Of a stretch of 64,000 nucleotides of DNA, positions 13,828 to 24,672 are shown one piece after another (positions within the stretch are counted from its first letter, which is position 1; every line of letters starts with the position of its first letter). The notes under the pieces were generated by a model, which worked only from the letters and a program-made list of their open reading frames with translations, was not told the DNA's origin and made no database searches. Position numbers and translations under genes: made by a program. The DNA comes from Antitrichia curtipendula. Lineage: Eukaryota > Streptophyta > Bryopsida > Hypnales > Leucodontaceae. The stretch is from NCBI GenBank assembly GCA_951230915.1, contig OX579633.1:2046001-2110000 (forward strand), written 5' to 3'.

Positions 13828-15290
13828 AGACTGCAGCCAAATAAAGATAACAATCCAGAATGACTGATGGAGACTGATGACTAAATAGGGCAAAAACCAG
13901 AACAGACACGGCAAACAAGACATATAGGAAAAACACTATGCACTGTACCAGAACGATGAAGCAATGACGACAATAATCCCAGCGATACGAGAACAAAGAC
14001 GGAGAACAAATATACCTCTTTGTTGGCATTGGTTTCATGACGAAGAGGATAGTACATGATTGACGAGCCGTATTCAAGCATCTAATTAGCATCTCGTTAA
14101 TGCAACCCTTTCCCTTGGAACCTTTACTATGGCCTCATCATATCTGTCAACAGCATTTCAATCTCAGTAGACGTTCACAACAATATAAGGGTACGTTCTA
14201 CAACCTCGATCGACAAATTTGCTCATCCACTCTCATTAAGACTATCAACTACCTTTCGTTCCTGGCAAAATATTTACAACCTACCAACAGCCAATTCGTG
14301 ACCGAGACAGGCTTGTGAACCGACGAATAGAAAACAGAAAATGGAGGACGTAAAAAATAGCACTATCTCATTCAAACCAAACCGCAGTTTAAATCTTTAG
14401 CTAGGTAAAGTCGTGCCATTGAAAATCGCAATGCTGAGTACAGAAACGAGCAATTTCTCAACCAAGTCCTCGTCACAAAACGAATCAAAAAAACGAATGA
14501 AACTACAGTATGGAGACGAAACCTACAAGATCATCAACCACAAAAGCTCAACAGTCACTAAAACTCACACAGGAACACGCTACTCTACCTACAAACCCTA
14601 GAACCTCAAGCTAAACAACTAATCATAAAACTTAACACCAAACGTCCCAAACTGAAAGCTCTCTTAACAGCTTAAGCCGAAAAACACCACGACAACCAGT
14701 AGATACAAAGAAAAGCAATAAGACACAATTTAGAAACCGCGAAGCACCAGAAACAACCAACTTCACCAGAACATGAAATTCTTCATTAAAAATTAAACCG
14801 AAAGAGCTCAACCTAAAATCCTCCTTTAAACTAAATCAAACTGAACATAGCGTTCTCACTTAAGTTAACTTGCTTACTCGCTCACTCACCGGGAACTAGA
14901 ATGGCGAGCGATGGTTGTGTTCGTAGCTATATCTGGCGCGCCGGCAGAGTTTAAAAAATGGTCCAAGGGAGGAGGCCGGGACGGGGGGTGAATAGAAAAT
15001 TTCGAAGAGGAGGTGAAAAGAAAATTGGATTGCGAGGGAACGGATCGGGAGTGTGAAAGACGTGAGGACAGAATCTTGGGAAAGGGGAAGAAAGAGAAAG
15101 AGAGAACAGAGGACGGAGGACGGAGGAAGGGAACGGAAGGGGAGGGGGCGGAAATGGAGCTGTGGTAGGGTTGCGGATGGAAAGCAAGCAGGCAGACGAG
15201 TGAAAACGACGACAACGAGTTTTCTGGATGAAGACGACGGGATGACGATGACAGGTTTTGGATGAGTCGTGGATGCAACATGGATGAATC
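13828..15290 (-). promoter_or_regulatory. 5'UTR, 5'UTR intron and promoter region of NOT2
   Basis: A strong donor on the minus strand (CCCG|GTGAGTGAG, boundary 14890/14889) and the acceptor CTGCAG|TCTATG at 13830 define a 5'UTR intron of about 1.06 kb. The first, non-coding exon lies upstream of 14890. From about 15.0 to 15.3 kb the minus strand is a long pyrimidine-rich tract (CT-rich, few A), typical of plant core promoters and 5'UTRs. Open frames here are by-products of that composition. Confidence 0.55.
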
Positions 15291-15357
15291 GGGGATGCGA
15301 TATGGATGAACTATTAAGGAACTGCCGTGTGGAGGAGTGGTGGATGATGGATGCCAG

Positions 15358-15655
15358 GGTTATTTTTTTCATTTTTAACAAAGTGTCAAAGTGGCGATAT
15401 TGAATGTTATAGTGGTGCTCCAAATTTCAACATTCATCCACATATTGGATAGAAAATATCATATTAGCACATATCACATATCTATAATTCAATTTTCATC
15501 CATAATTTGGTGATTTCATCCAAGATTTTTTTTTTATTTGAAGTTTTATGGCAATTTTCCACCTTTTTAGTACCATTTTTTCATATAGGCATGGTGCCAG
15601 GCCATAAAATTTGGTTTAATTTTGCACCAAATCGCCAGAAAAAAATCCATTGATG
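15358..15655 (+). mobile_element. Small inverted-repeat element near the NOT2 promoter
   Basis: About 300 bases starting GGTTATTTTTTTC and ending GCCAGAAAAAAATCC. The first 170 bases match the reverse complement of the element at 27298-27545, for example CAAAGTGGCGATAT and CACATATTGGATAGAAAA. Near-identical words ATGGATGCCAG and ATGGATGCTAG stand on either side, probably the target-site duplication. Non-coding. Confidence 0.5.
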
Positions 15656-15659
15656 GATG

Positions 15660-18647
15660 CTAGTTGCATGATTTACAATGGATTAATTAAGTACTGATGA
15701 ATAATGAGAATTTATAAATGTAGATGAGGATGGCTATGGGGATGAAAATGGAGGTGGATTTCTATTGTTATTATAACATTTTTTACCAATACTAGGAGTT
15801 TCCTTTTGCATTTCTCAAATGTAGGATGGAGAAACAATTCTCAAGTCTATGGATCACTTGTTAAATTGAAGAATAGTGAATGAATTGTAGACTCACAATT
15901 AAACATAAATAGCCCCGTAGGTATCTTGGAAAGGTATCCGTTGAAGGATCTTTGGAGGAGAGACTTTACAGTTTAGAAATCTTATGGTATAAGCTACTTT
16001 CAATTTAATATATGGTAGAAAGACCTAAAACCATTCACTTAAGAAGATGTGCATAGATAAAGTTAAAATTATAATTGGGAGTTATTTTTACATGCAGACA
16101 AATGATTTATTAAAGGCTCTATTACACTACAATCATATTATGCTATAAGTGAAGTTGTAGTCATCCCACAAGGATAGTTTAAGATCATATTTGGAACACT
16201 TTGGAAGACCCTACTTTACAACATTTGTAGGACAAGCAAAAATGGGTGTATCTACTTTATAAAGTCCATCTTTGAACCTATTGTCATTCAAAAATCAATA
16301 CTTCCGTAAGTGACATATTCCTATCAAATTTATTTTTTCAAGAAAATTAATGGCATGTTCAGAATGCTTAAAAAATTTGAATCAGACATAGTGTGTGTAA
16401 CACTAAATTAACAATTCTATTTATTGATTCTAATAGTTGAACAAACAAAGTGGAATTCAAATCAATTCTTGTTCAATTAAGTCCAAAAATTCTACATTTC
16501 AAGCTCAATAATGATCAATGATTAAAATCAATAAATGGAACAAGTACATGCACTATTTTCAATTCAAATGCTTTTAGTAGGACGAGGGGATACTAATTTT
16601 AGAAGTATGCAAGTTTATAATGCATTGTAGCCTAACAAAAATTTAAGACCACTCCCTTTATTTTCCATATAAACATCATATTTTCAAAGTCAATTTTACA
16701 CAATTCTTATCCAATTTTTACATCATTGCTTTCTTATAGAATCTCTACAAATTTCAATTTCAAAATAACAAAATTATGTTTTTGGTGAATTTTTTTAATC
16801 ATCAATGTACGTGATAATTAAATAAAAATTGTCAGTGATGAATGTTTAAACTTCAATGGTGTACATATATTAGAAGCATCCATAGACACATTTTTTTTTT
16901 TTTTAAATCTATATAAAAAAATCAAAATTCATATTTCTTAGAGTTCACTAAAGTCAAAGGATTGCATGCACAAATTCTATATAATAGATATCTATATATT
17001 CAAATAAGTGATATGCTTTGAACTAGTCTTGTACAAACTAAGCATTCCAAATACCACCCAAAGTTAGGGGGTTGAGACTAAACTTATAAGGATTTTACTG
17101 AGACCAATTTTTTATCCACATATAATTATATATGTGTGTAACAATAACAAAGCATAAAAGATATACGCGTGCAATTGCATAAGTACATATCTCCAAATAT
17201 ATATCCATACACATATCTTCATATTTGAATCCATGTATTTGTATATATGTTGTGGACTCCAAATAATTTTATTTTAAAAAAGCAATGACCATCCTGAATT
17301 TTCAGAGTGGAAAGGTGGCTAGTATTTTTGAAGGGATAGAGTATTGGAAGTTGTTGGGGATTCAAAATTGAAAATAGTATATTATGTAGTATTTGCAAGT
17401 TGTGATGGCCCTCTACAATGTGAGAAATGAAAGGTCATTAACATGCAAGCAAGTGTCGTGAAAGGATTACAACAAACTCGGCCAAATAAAATGTTTGGAC
17501 TATATTAGAAATATAATTATAGATGCTAGTGTGTGAACATAGAAGGTTTCTATAGTATAGACACCTATAATATAGGTATTTAGTTTTCTAGGCTCATATA
17601 ATAGCACCTCTCAGTAGAAATATTGGCTATTAATAATAATATTAAAAAATTGTATAATTTGAACATTAATGACTTCAATTTTTCTCCCAAAACTATTAAA
17701 GTGTTTGTAATGAACATTGAGATTTTCTACTTTTCTACTTGAATTACAAGTTTAGCCCTTTAGTGACAAATATTTAATTTAATTTTAAAATAAACTTTGG
17801 CACTTTCAAATATTATTTTTTGAAAAATTGAGCATTTAATTTACTAAAATTTATAAAAAAATGGAAACTACTTCACATAGCTCTAAAAGCTACTACTTGC
17901 AAGTGTACAAAGATGGAAAGGCAAGTTCTTTATACAAGTGGGGTGGCAAGAGATCCCCCATATGGAATATACAAATTAAAAAATCCTAGTACTAATAGCT
18001 CAACCGCTCATAATCAAGTCAAAAACAAGAATTGTTTAAAGTAGAATTTAGACATTTTTACTAACCATCTTTACATTTGTTTATAGATTTGACTATCTAG
18101 TCCCAAAATGAGCAAAAAAATTTGGCATTTAAGAAAATAATAATTGGGACCTGCAATTTGATTACGGTAATCCTCAAAATATTTAGAAATAGCTCAAAAT
18201 TATTATCATCTTCTTTATCATTAAGGCATGATTTTAGAAATTGCATTGGACCTTTAAATAGTGTAAATACATGAGATGGAATATCATATTTATAAAGACA
18301 TAAGAAAAATGTAAGATGTGTATGTTTATAATTGACTACAAAGACAAAGAAATGATGCAATAGCTAGAAATGCACTCTATTTATTTAATTTATAATTTAT
18401 AAAACAAAGTCATTAAATTAATAAGCACATCCATAGTCTATATACATTCAAAAGTCTAAATGAGTTTTTGATTTAATTTTTGCCTTATCATTTTTACTTA
18501 TATTGACTAAAAAAATCATGTAGATGAATCAAATTTTATGTTTTTGGATACTTTTTGTATAGGTCAAAATTATTAAAATATAGCTTAGTGTAGTTTTACA
18601 TTTTCAACAAACTAATTACATAGGTACATAGTTAATTTTGTTGTTCT
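15660..18647. other. AT-rich intergenic region
   Basis: No gene recognised. Many A/T runs and short TA-rich stretches (about 17.1-17.25 kb). One minus-strand open frame near 18.1-18.36 kb has no recognisable similarity and AT-driven composition. Confidence 0.6.
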
Positions 18648-18651
18648 TTAA

Positions 18652-19297
18652 CCCCTAAATGCCCAAGGCACCCAAATCTGGTGTTTGCAAAACTTTGAAG
18701 TTAAATTAAACCTAATCAAGTTGCTATTTTTAATATTTAATATTTTTGAAAAGTTCTTCTTAAAGTCTAGTTTTAGCATCAAAAATCTGATCTTGAAAAT
18801 AAATTATAGTGATTTTTCTATTCAAGATTTTGTGCAAGGGTACCCATTGCAATCCTGACTTCTCGTAGTGTTGAGAGCTCTTGAAAATGAGTCTCAAATA
18901 TACTAGATCTTGGAGAAAAAATCACATTCAAAATTCATTCAAAAAAATTGTAAAAAATATTTTAAGAAGCCATAAATTGAATGGGGTTATACACGTTAGG
19001 CCCTTTGACCTCATGTTTTTTTGGTCACCAACTTTTTAGATTTGACTTGTGAAAAGAGAATGGAAAGACTTCACATCGCTTTTGCAGTTTTAACACCCTC
19101 ATGGTCAAACATTATAATCTTTCACTCTATATGTGATATTGTTGTATAATCTTTTCCTATGAGATCTCTAACATGTCTAGTTTGAATTTGTACAGTTACA
19201 ATTTTTTTTAAATGATACAACTTATCAAAATGTTGACATTTTGTTCAATTTAGAACAAATTTCAAGATGCTCAAAATAGGTCTTGGGCATTTAGGGG
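18652..19297 (-). mobile_element. Family-2 TTAA element (copy A)
   Basis: It starts TTAA|CCCCTAAATGCCCAAG (TTAA 18648-18651) and ends CTTGGGCATTTAGGGG|TTAA (TTAA 19298-19301). The terminal inverted repeat is 16 bases with no mismatch. It is 646 bases long and non-coding, and lies in inverse orientation to the copy at 29950-30585, which it matches throughout. Element size plus TTAA duplication fits a non-autonomous piggyBac-like element. Confidence 0.8.
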
Positions 19298-19301
19298 TTA
19301 A

Positions 19302-20560
19302 GAAATGTATTCTCAAATTTCAAATAATAAAGTGACTAAAAATTTATTGTATAATAATAAAAAATTTACATTCATCTTAATGATATTTTTTTTAAAGATT
19401 TTTTATCAACTTTATTTTCATATTTGATATAAGTAATACAATAGACTTTTTTTTTAAATTCTATAAACCAAAATTTTAATAATTAAGATTTTATTTGTAA
19501 TACAATAAATGATAAAATGAAAGATTTGGAAAAATGTAACAAATTCAATTCAAATTACATTTTTTCTTGAGCTTGTACATTAGGTATGCACTTTTAACCA
19601 ATTCTCAACTATAGATCAAAACTTGAAAATCCTATAATTTATTGCCAAATAGAAATATTGAAGTAAAGTTTATTATAGTAGAATTCTACTAATTAAATTT
19701 TTTTTTTTAAATCTACTATAATTTTGTTGTTGAAAATTCAATCTTCTTTACATATTCTAAAATAGAATCATTTTTTTTAATCATTTTTTAAATTTCCACC
19801 AATTTTTATAAACTTCTACATTTAACAAAGAATCATGTTTTATAAAAAATTCTATATTCATCTATTTTAGAATAATTTACATCCTCATTCATCTATGTAA
19901 ATTATGTAATTTAAATACCAAAACTTAGAGAAATCAAATTCATGATCAAATATAAAGAAAAATGATAAATTGATTAATTTTGGCTCAATTATTTATTTTA
20001 TGAAAAAACCTTGTATATGCACAAGTACTAAATTTTTAGTAAGCATTACTAATTATATATCCTTAGAAAGTGCAAAAATCTTATTTTATAATTTTATAAA
20101 TTTTTATTGCATAGTTATTATTATATTTATTATTGTAGAAGATAATTAATTTTAATGAAATTATAATCATCAATAGAACTTTAGATTTTACATCTCATTT
20201 ATTTTAATATTCATATAACAAAACCGAATTGCATACCTTAGTTTGCCAAATTTTAAAGAAAAAGACAAAACTTAAATATGAAAATGATCACAACTTGAAA
20301 TATATAATATTTGAAGAGGTATGTTATGATGAATTTGATAAGTATACACGTAAATGATAAGATCACAAGTTTACAAAGTAATAATTAAATCATATTGATG
20401 ATTACATCATAAAACTTCACCATTATTTTTTAATAAAAAAGTATTTGTAACTTTATTCACAATGTTGGATGAGACTTCTTTTAATTTAAAGAATTTAATT
20501 CAAAAAACAAAACCATCAATATTGTTAATGAATATGTGTCAAAACTCTACTAATCAACTT
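19302..20560. other. AT-rich intergenic region upstream of the STPG gene
   Basis: No gene or repeat recognised. Extremely AT-rich. The promoter of the following gene presumably lies near its end, but no clear element can be pointed to. Confidence 0.5.
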
Positions 20561-20617
20561 TGAAGACCTAATTCATACAATTCATGTAAGATATCAACAT
20601 CAATATTCAAATATTCA

Positions 20618-21241
20618 ATGGGTTTTCGATTCTCAAAAAAAGATAATGAAATGTGGCAGAGGGGGATTGGATCTTGTGATTCTGGAGAACCAAAACGAGG
20701 ACCTTCATTAGAAGTACGGAATTCAATAAAATCAAATAATAATTGTTCAATACCTGGTCCAGGAACATACAACAGTGATAAATTAACATTTACAAGAGCA
20801 TCAGCCCCATCATATTCTATGGGTGGAAGGAATACAACAAAAGATTCTACTACTATTACTCCTGGACCTGGAGCTTACAACATTGAATACTCATCTAAAA
20901 ATAATATTGGAACTCCTCATTACTTAAATTCTAGAGTGTCTGATGCTAAAGTAAATTCAAGAAGTACATTTGGTTGTTTAACAATGAGATCAGCTCCAGC
21001 TTTTAGCTTTGGTGGACGATCTCAATCTCATTTAGATAATACTCCAGGCCCAGGTGCATATAATGTGGATGTAGGTAAAAATAGGCAAGGTCCTTCATAT
21101 TCTATTACATCTCGTGAAAATAGATTCAAAAGAGATAAACGATCTAATCCTGGCCCAGGTACTTATAACATATCTTCTATTGGTCATACGGCACCTTCTT
21201 ATACTATTGCTCAAAAACACCAAGAAACTTCTATTGCATAG
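20618..21241 (+). CDS. Sperm-tail PG-rich (STPG) repeat protein
   Basis: The 207-residue protein carries four PGPG(A/T)YN motifs at about residues 47, 82, 142 and 178. Each is followed by spacers ending in SYSMGGR, SFGGRS, SYSITSR or SYTIAQ, the classic STPG/SHIPPO repeat found in proteins of ciliary and sperm axonemes. It is a single exon with an intact frame and AT-rich codons like its surroundings. The first ATG in the frame is used; the frame is open for another 18 codons upstream, back to TGA at 20561, so a 5' exon cannot be excluded. Family members bind microtubules, often inside doublets. The role here, in motile male gametes, is inferred from the family. It stands alone between AT-rich spacers. 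Confidence 0.85.
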   Translation: MGFRFSKKDNEMWQRGIGSCDSGEPKRGPSLEVRNSIKSNNNCSIPGPGTYNSDKLTFTRASAPSYSMGGRNTTKDSTTITPGPGAYNIEYSSKNNIGTPHYLNSRVSDAKVNSRSTFGCLTMRSAPAFSFGGRSQSHLDNTPGPGAYNVDVGKNRQGPSYSITSRENRFKRDKRSNPGPGTYNISSIGHTAPSYTIAQKHQETSIA

Positions 21242-21244
21242 ATT

Positions 21245-23200
21245 TCATAAACACATGTGGATTTTAGAGTAGTATTGTTGATATTTTGATTCAATTGTAC
21301 AAAGTGTATTTAAATGAAAATTATGGCTTGATTTATTTAAATTATTTAAATTTAATTTGACATCAATTTATGTAGTTTTATTTATAACCTTATGTTTATG
21401 AAAAATTTGCATCTCATTAATTCACTATCATTTTTTTTTCAATCACTTCAACAAAAGAAATTTGATTAAATTGTTGTTCAACATATCCAATTCTAAATAG
21501 TACATTAATGTCTTACAATTATTACAAAAGTCTTTAAAAAATTATATATCATGCTTCATTACCAACACCATGCATTTATTACTTTTTATTTATATGTATT
21601 TTATAGTTGGCACATCTTTTATAAATTTGTACAATATGACTTCTAAATATGAAGCAAAAATATTATTAAATTTGATTAATTTATACATTTATATTATATA
21701 TGCTTCTAATTTTTTCACTTAACACATAAATATGATTTTTTCTCACAATTCAATAAATTACATAAAAATTAAAAATTGAAATTATAAAACCATATAGTAA
21801 TAATTATAAAAATATTATTTTTATAATATTTTGTTGTTTTCAATAAGTATTACAAATAATTAAAAATATATATATTACTTTTAAATGTATTTGTATACCA
21901 AAAATAAAGTGTATAAGTTGCATGTAGATATTGTCAATTTTTTACCAGCTTAGCAGTCACTATTATAAGAGAATTTAGCAAAGTATCATTTGAAGAGAAT
22001 TCTATAAGTAGGAAAGTTTGATGTTAATTATAAAAAAAGAAGTCAAAAGCAACATTCTAAACCAAAATATGAGTTAGAATGCTTGATACTGAATTAAATA
22101 ACATCGCCTCAATTTTACAGCCAAGGATTCTTCACACCTATCAAGCATTGTGTTAGAAATGTAGAAAGATATTATACAATCTATTAAGGTAGAACTGCCC
22201 ATTACCATTACCATATAAATTTGTTATCTAGGTACTTTGGAGAAGCTATTTGTCAGCTCCCATATGTTTTAGAGATTGCAAAGTTTGAGAGAAGTCAATT
22301 GCAAAAAGAATGAAGATATTCCAATAAGAAATGAATTTTTTTTGTGATCATTCAAAGCTGGAATGATAAACTGTGAATAGACCCTTATTAAAGTATGGGT
22401 TGATGTATCCGCTCCCAAAGTGCATTGCCATCATAATAAAGGATTGTAAAGATTGTGGTAATAGATGGGCCATTGATGCAATTGGGAGGATTTTGTAGGT
22501 GTTGGAATTAGGAGGATGTTGGTATTAGTCTTCATGATTTCAAGTGGAGGTTCATTGAATCCAAAGTACACAGCAATGATCTCCATGGAGATCATTGGAG
22601 ATTACACCCCTGATCTATATTATGCATTACTTGGTAGGTGTGATGAAGCTGTACACCAATTTTACAAACAATTTCCAATTGATGAAATGTTAAGAGTCAA
22701 ATGTCCTCTTCATTGTCAATAGATTTGAAGTTGAACAAATAATGAAACTCACAAGTAGACTATATATACAACAATATCTATACCTTAAAATTGGGTTGTT
22801 TGTTTGTTATGTTTGTTACAATGAGATCTTTTAGAACCGTGCATTCCCTTGTTGTATTCTTGGTGCTGTTGGAAAGCACTTTGCGAGGAGGGGTGCACAC
22901 ACTTTGTTTCGTGGTGTTTAGACATACCACATGAAAGTTATTGATTTTTGAAGTTTTTATGAATTAAAAAATTAGAAAATTACTTTAATTTTTATATTTT
23001 ATTACATTGTGGCAATGGCACAGGGCACACTAATGTAAGGTGAATCACTCCATTACCAACTCAAATCCCAATTCCCACTTCTGCTGGGGTGGAATTGAGA
23101 TGAGAGTGGTCACTGTCTGGTTCATCTCAATGATTATGACAATGCTTCTAGCAGAATAGTAAAAGCCTACCTGCTCTTCAAGAAAAACTTAGAAAATTCA
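21245..23200. other. Intergenic region with repeat fragments
   Basis: It contains a lone left end of the TA-type element (from 22187, AGGTAGAACTGCCC) and one copy of a dispersed repeat (about 22795-22985, including GGAAAGCACTTTGCGAGGAGG) that recurs at 38.7-39.7 kb. A plus-strand open frame at 22516-22722 (68 codons, containing LYYALLGRCDEAVHQFYKQF) has no recognisable family and no clear start signal; it may be a gene relic. Confidence 0.5.
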
Positions 23201-23204
23201 ATAA

Positions 23205-23468
23205 CTTAGTGTAACAGAATCCAAGTCAAACAATTCTTAGGGCTTTGGAATCCTCTTGAAAATGGGGACAAGCTCCACAATCACCCACTCTAATCACAGA
23301 AAAACACACGCAATAACTGGTAGCCTCGAGGCCTAGGTTCCACTGTACCTCAACACCAGAAACTCTGGGGTGGACATACCCTTCCAGAGCCTCTCAAGCT
23401 CATTCACCCTTCTGTAGAGCACTAGAGCCTCTTCCAGTATTGACAAAGCCAGCCCTCTTTGAATTGAA
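23205..23468. repeat. Duplicate of the hydrolase 3' flank
   Basis: The region resembles 24450-24660, for example CTGAAAATGGGGACAAG, ACTCTAATCACAGAAAAA and GTATTGACAAAGCCAGCC. The second copy lies just beyond the hydrolase stop codon, so this looks like a local duplication of its 3'UTR. The TTAA element at 23473 is inserted at its edge. Confidence 0.6.
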
Positions 23469-23472
23469 TTAA

Positions 23473-24404
23473 CCCCTAAAGCACTAAATTGCGTTTTTTG
23501 GCAAAATAGCAATTTTGAGCAGCTCATTACGAATGGAGGTTTCGTTTTTTTCCTTTGAATTTTTCACACAATATGTGCCCAAGGAGTAGCTTTAAGGCCC
23601 AACAATTTTCATAACTTTTGACTACATGGTTAAAAAGTTATGCTATGATTGTTGTTTTCATTGCTCAATGGGCAGCCCAGGCAGCAAAAAAAAATTCTTG
23701 AAAATTCACTTTGAAAAAAAATTAAAACTTGAAATTGGTTCTCTAGATCTTTATATACATGGAAAGCTTTGAATAATTCCATTTGGATTAATGAGATAAA
23801 AGTTATGGGAGTTTAAGTTTGCGGGTAGTTGTGGAATCTCTACTCTAAGATAAACTTTGGAACCCTTTATTTAATTCAATTTTAAATATTTTGGAAAAAA
23901 AATAAAATCATTAGGTGTAGATTGTTTACTACAACATTATAAACTTTGGGATTGGGATTTTTCAATTCCATGAATAAATTGTTAACAATTTAGTGTTTTG
24001 AATCATTTTCTACTTCTTTGTACTTACTATTTTTTCCTATATGTTGTACAATTCCAAATGATCTCAAAATTTTCAAGCATGTTTCTAGCTTCCCTTGAAG
24101 AGTGAATCCAAAGAGTAACCACCATTTCAGGCATTTTGTCATACACATGTGACCATCTGAAGTGCAGCTGCCCGATTTTCGCAGGGTCAAAAAATGTTTT
24201 TTTTCCAATTCAAATGCTAATATCTTGCAATCTACATGGTGGGAATTCCTGAAGAAATTTCCACATGTTCTCAAACTAGTTTACTACAAGATCCTACGGT
24301 CACATGTGTTCAGAAAATTAAAAAATAAATAAAAATTGGTACTTGTCCTATAAATGCCAGTTTTGGAGCGTTTTAGTAAAAACATAGTCAAAGACCTTTA
24401 GGGG
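23473..24404 (+). mobile_element. Family-1 TTAA element (copy D)
   Basis: It starts TTAA|CCCCTAAAGCAC (TTAA 23469-23472) and ends GACCTTTAGGGG|TTAA (TTAA 24405-24408). 932 bases, non-coding, with a short terminal inverted repeat CCCCTAAAG. The left half matches the older interrupted copy starting at 5750. It lies between the two copies of the hydrolase 3' flank. Confidence 0.75.
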
Positions 24405-24672
24405 TTAATGATTGAAGTAACGTTTAAGAACAAAAATCCAAAAAATTCTTATAATAACAGTCTAATCCAAATAGTACATTCTTTGGTGCATTCAAGTCCT
24501 CTCTGAAAATGGGGACAAGATCTGCAAACTAATCACCCATAGACTCTAATCACAGAAAAATACAAAAACCTTTCCAGAGAATGCTCATTCAGCATTCTAA
24601 ACAGCCTCTCCCAGTGTTGACAAAACCCAGCCATATCATACATGGAGTGAATTCACGAATGAAGTTGCCCTC

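Noticed and set aside
14886..15423. Overlapping minus-strand open frames of 131 and 175 codons
   Set aside because: They lie in the pyrimidine-rich 5'UTR and promoter of NOT2, and composition explains the open frames.
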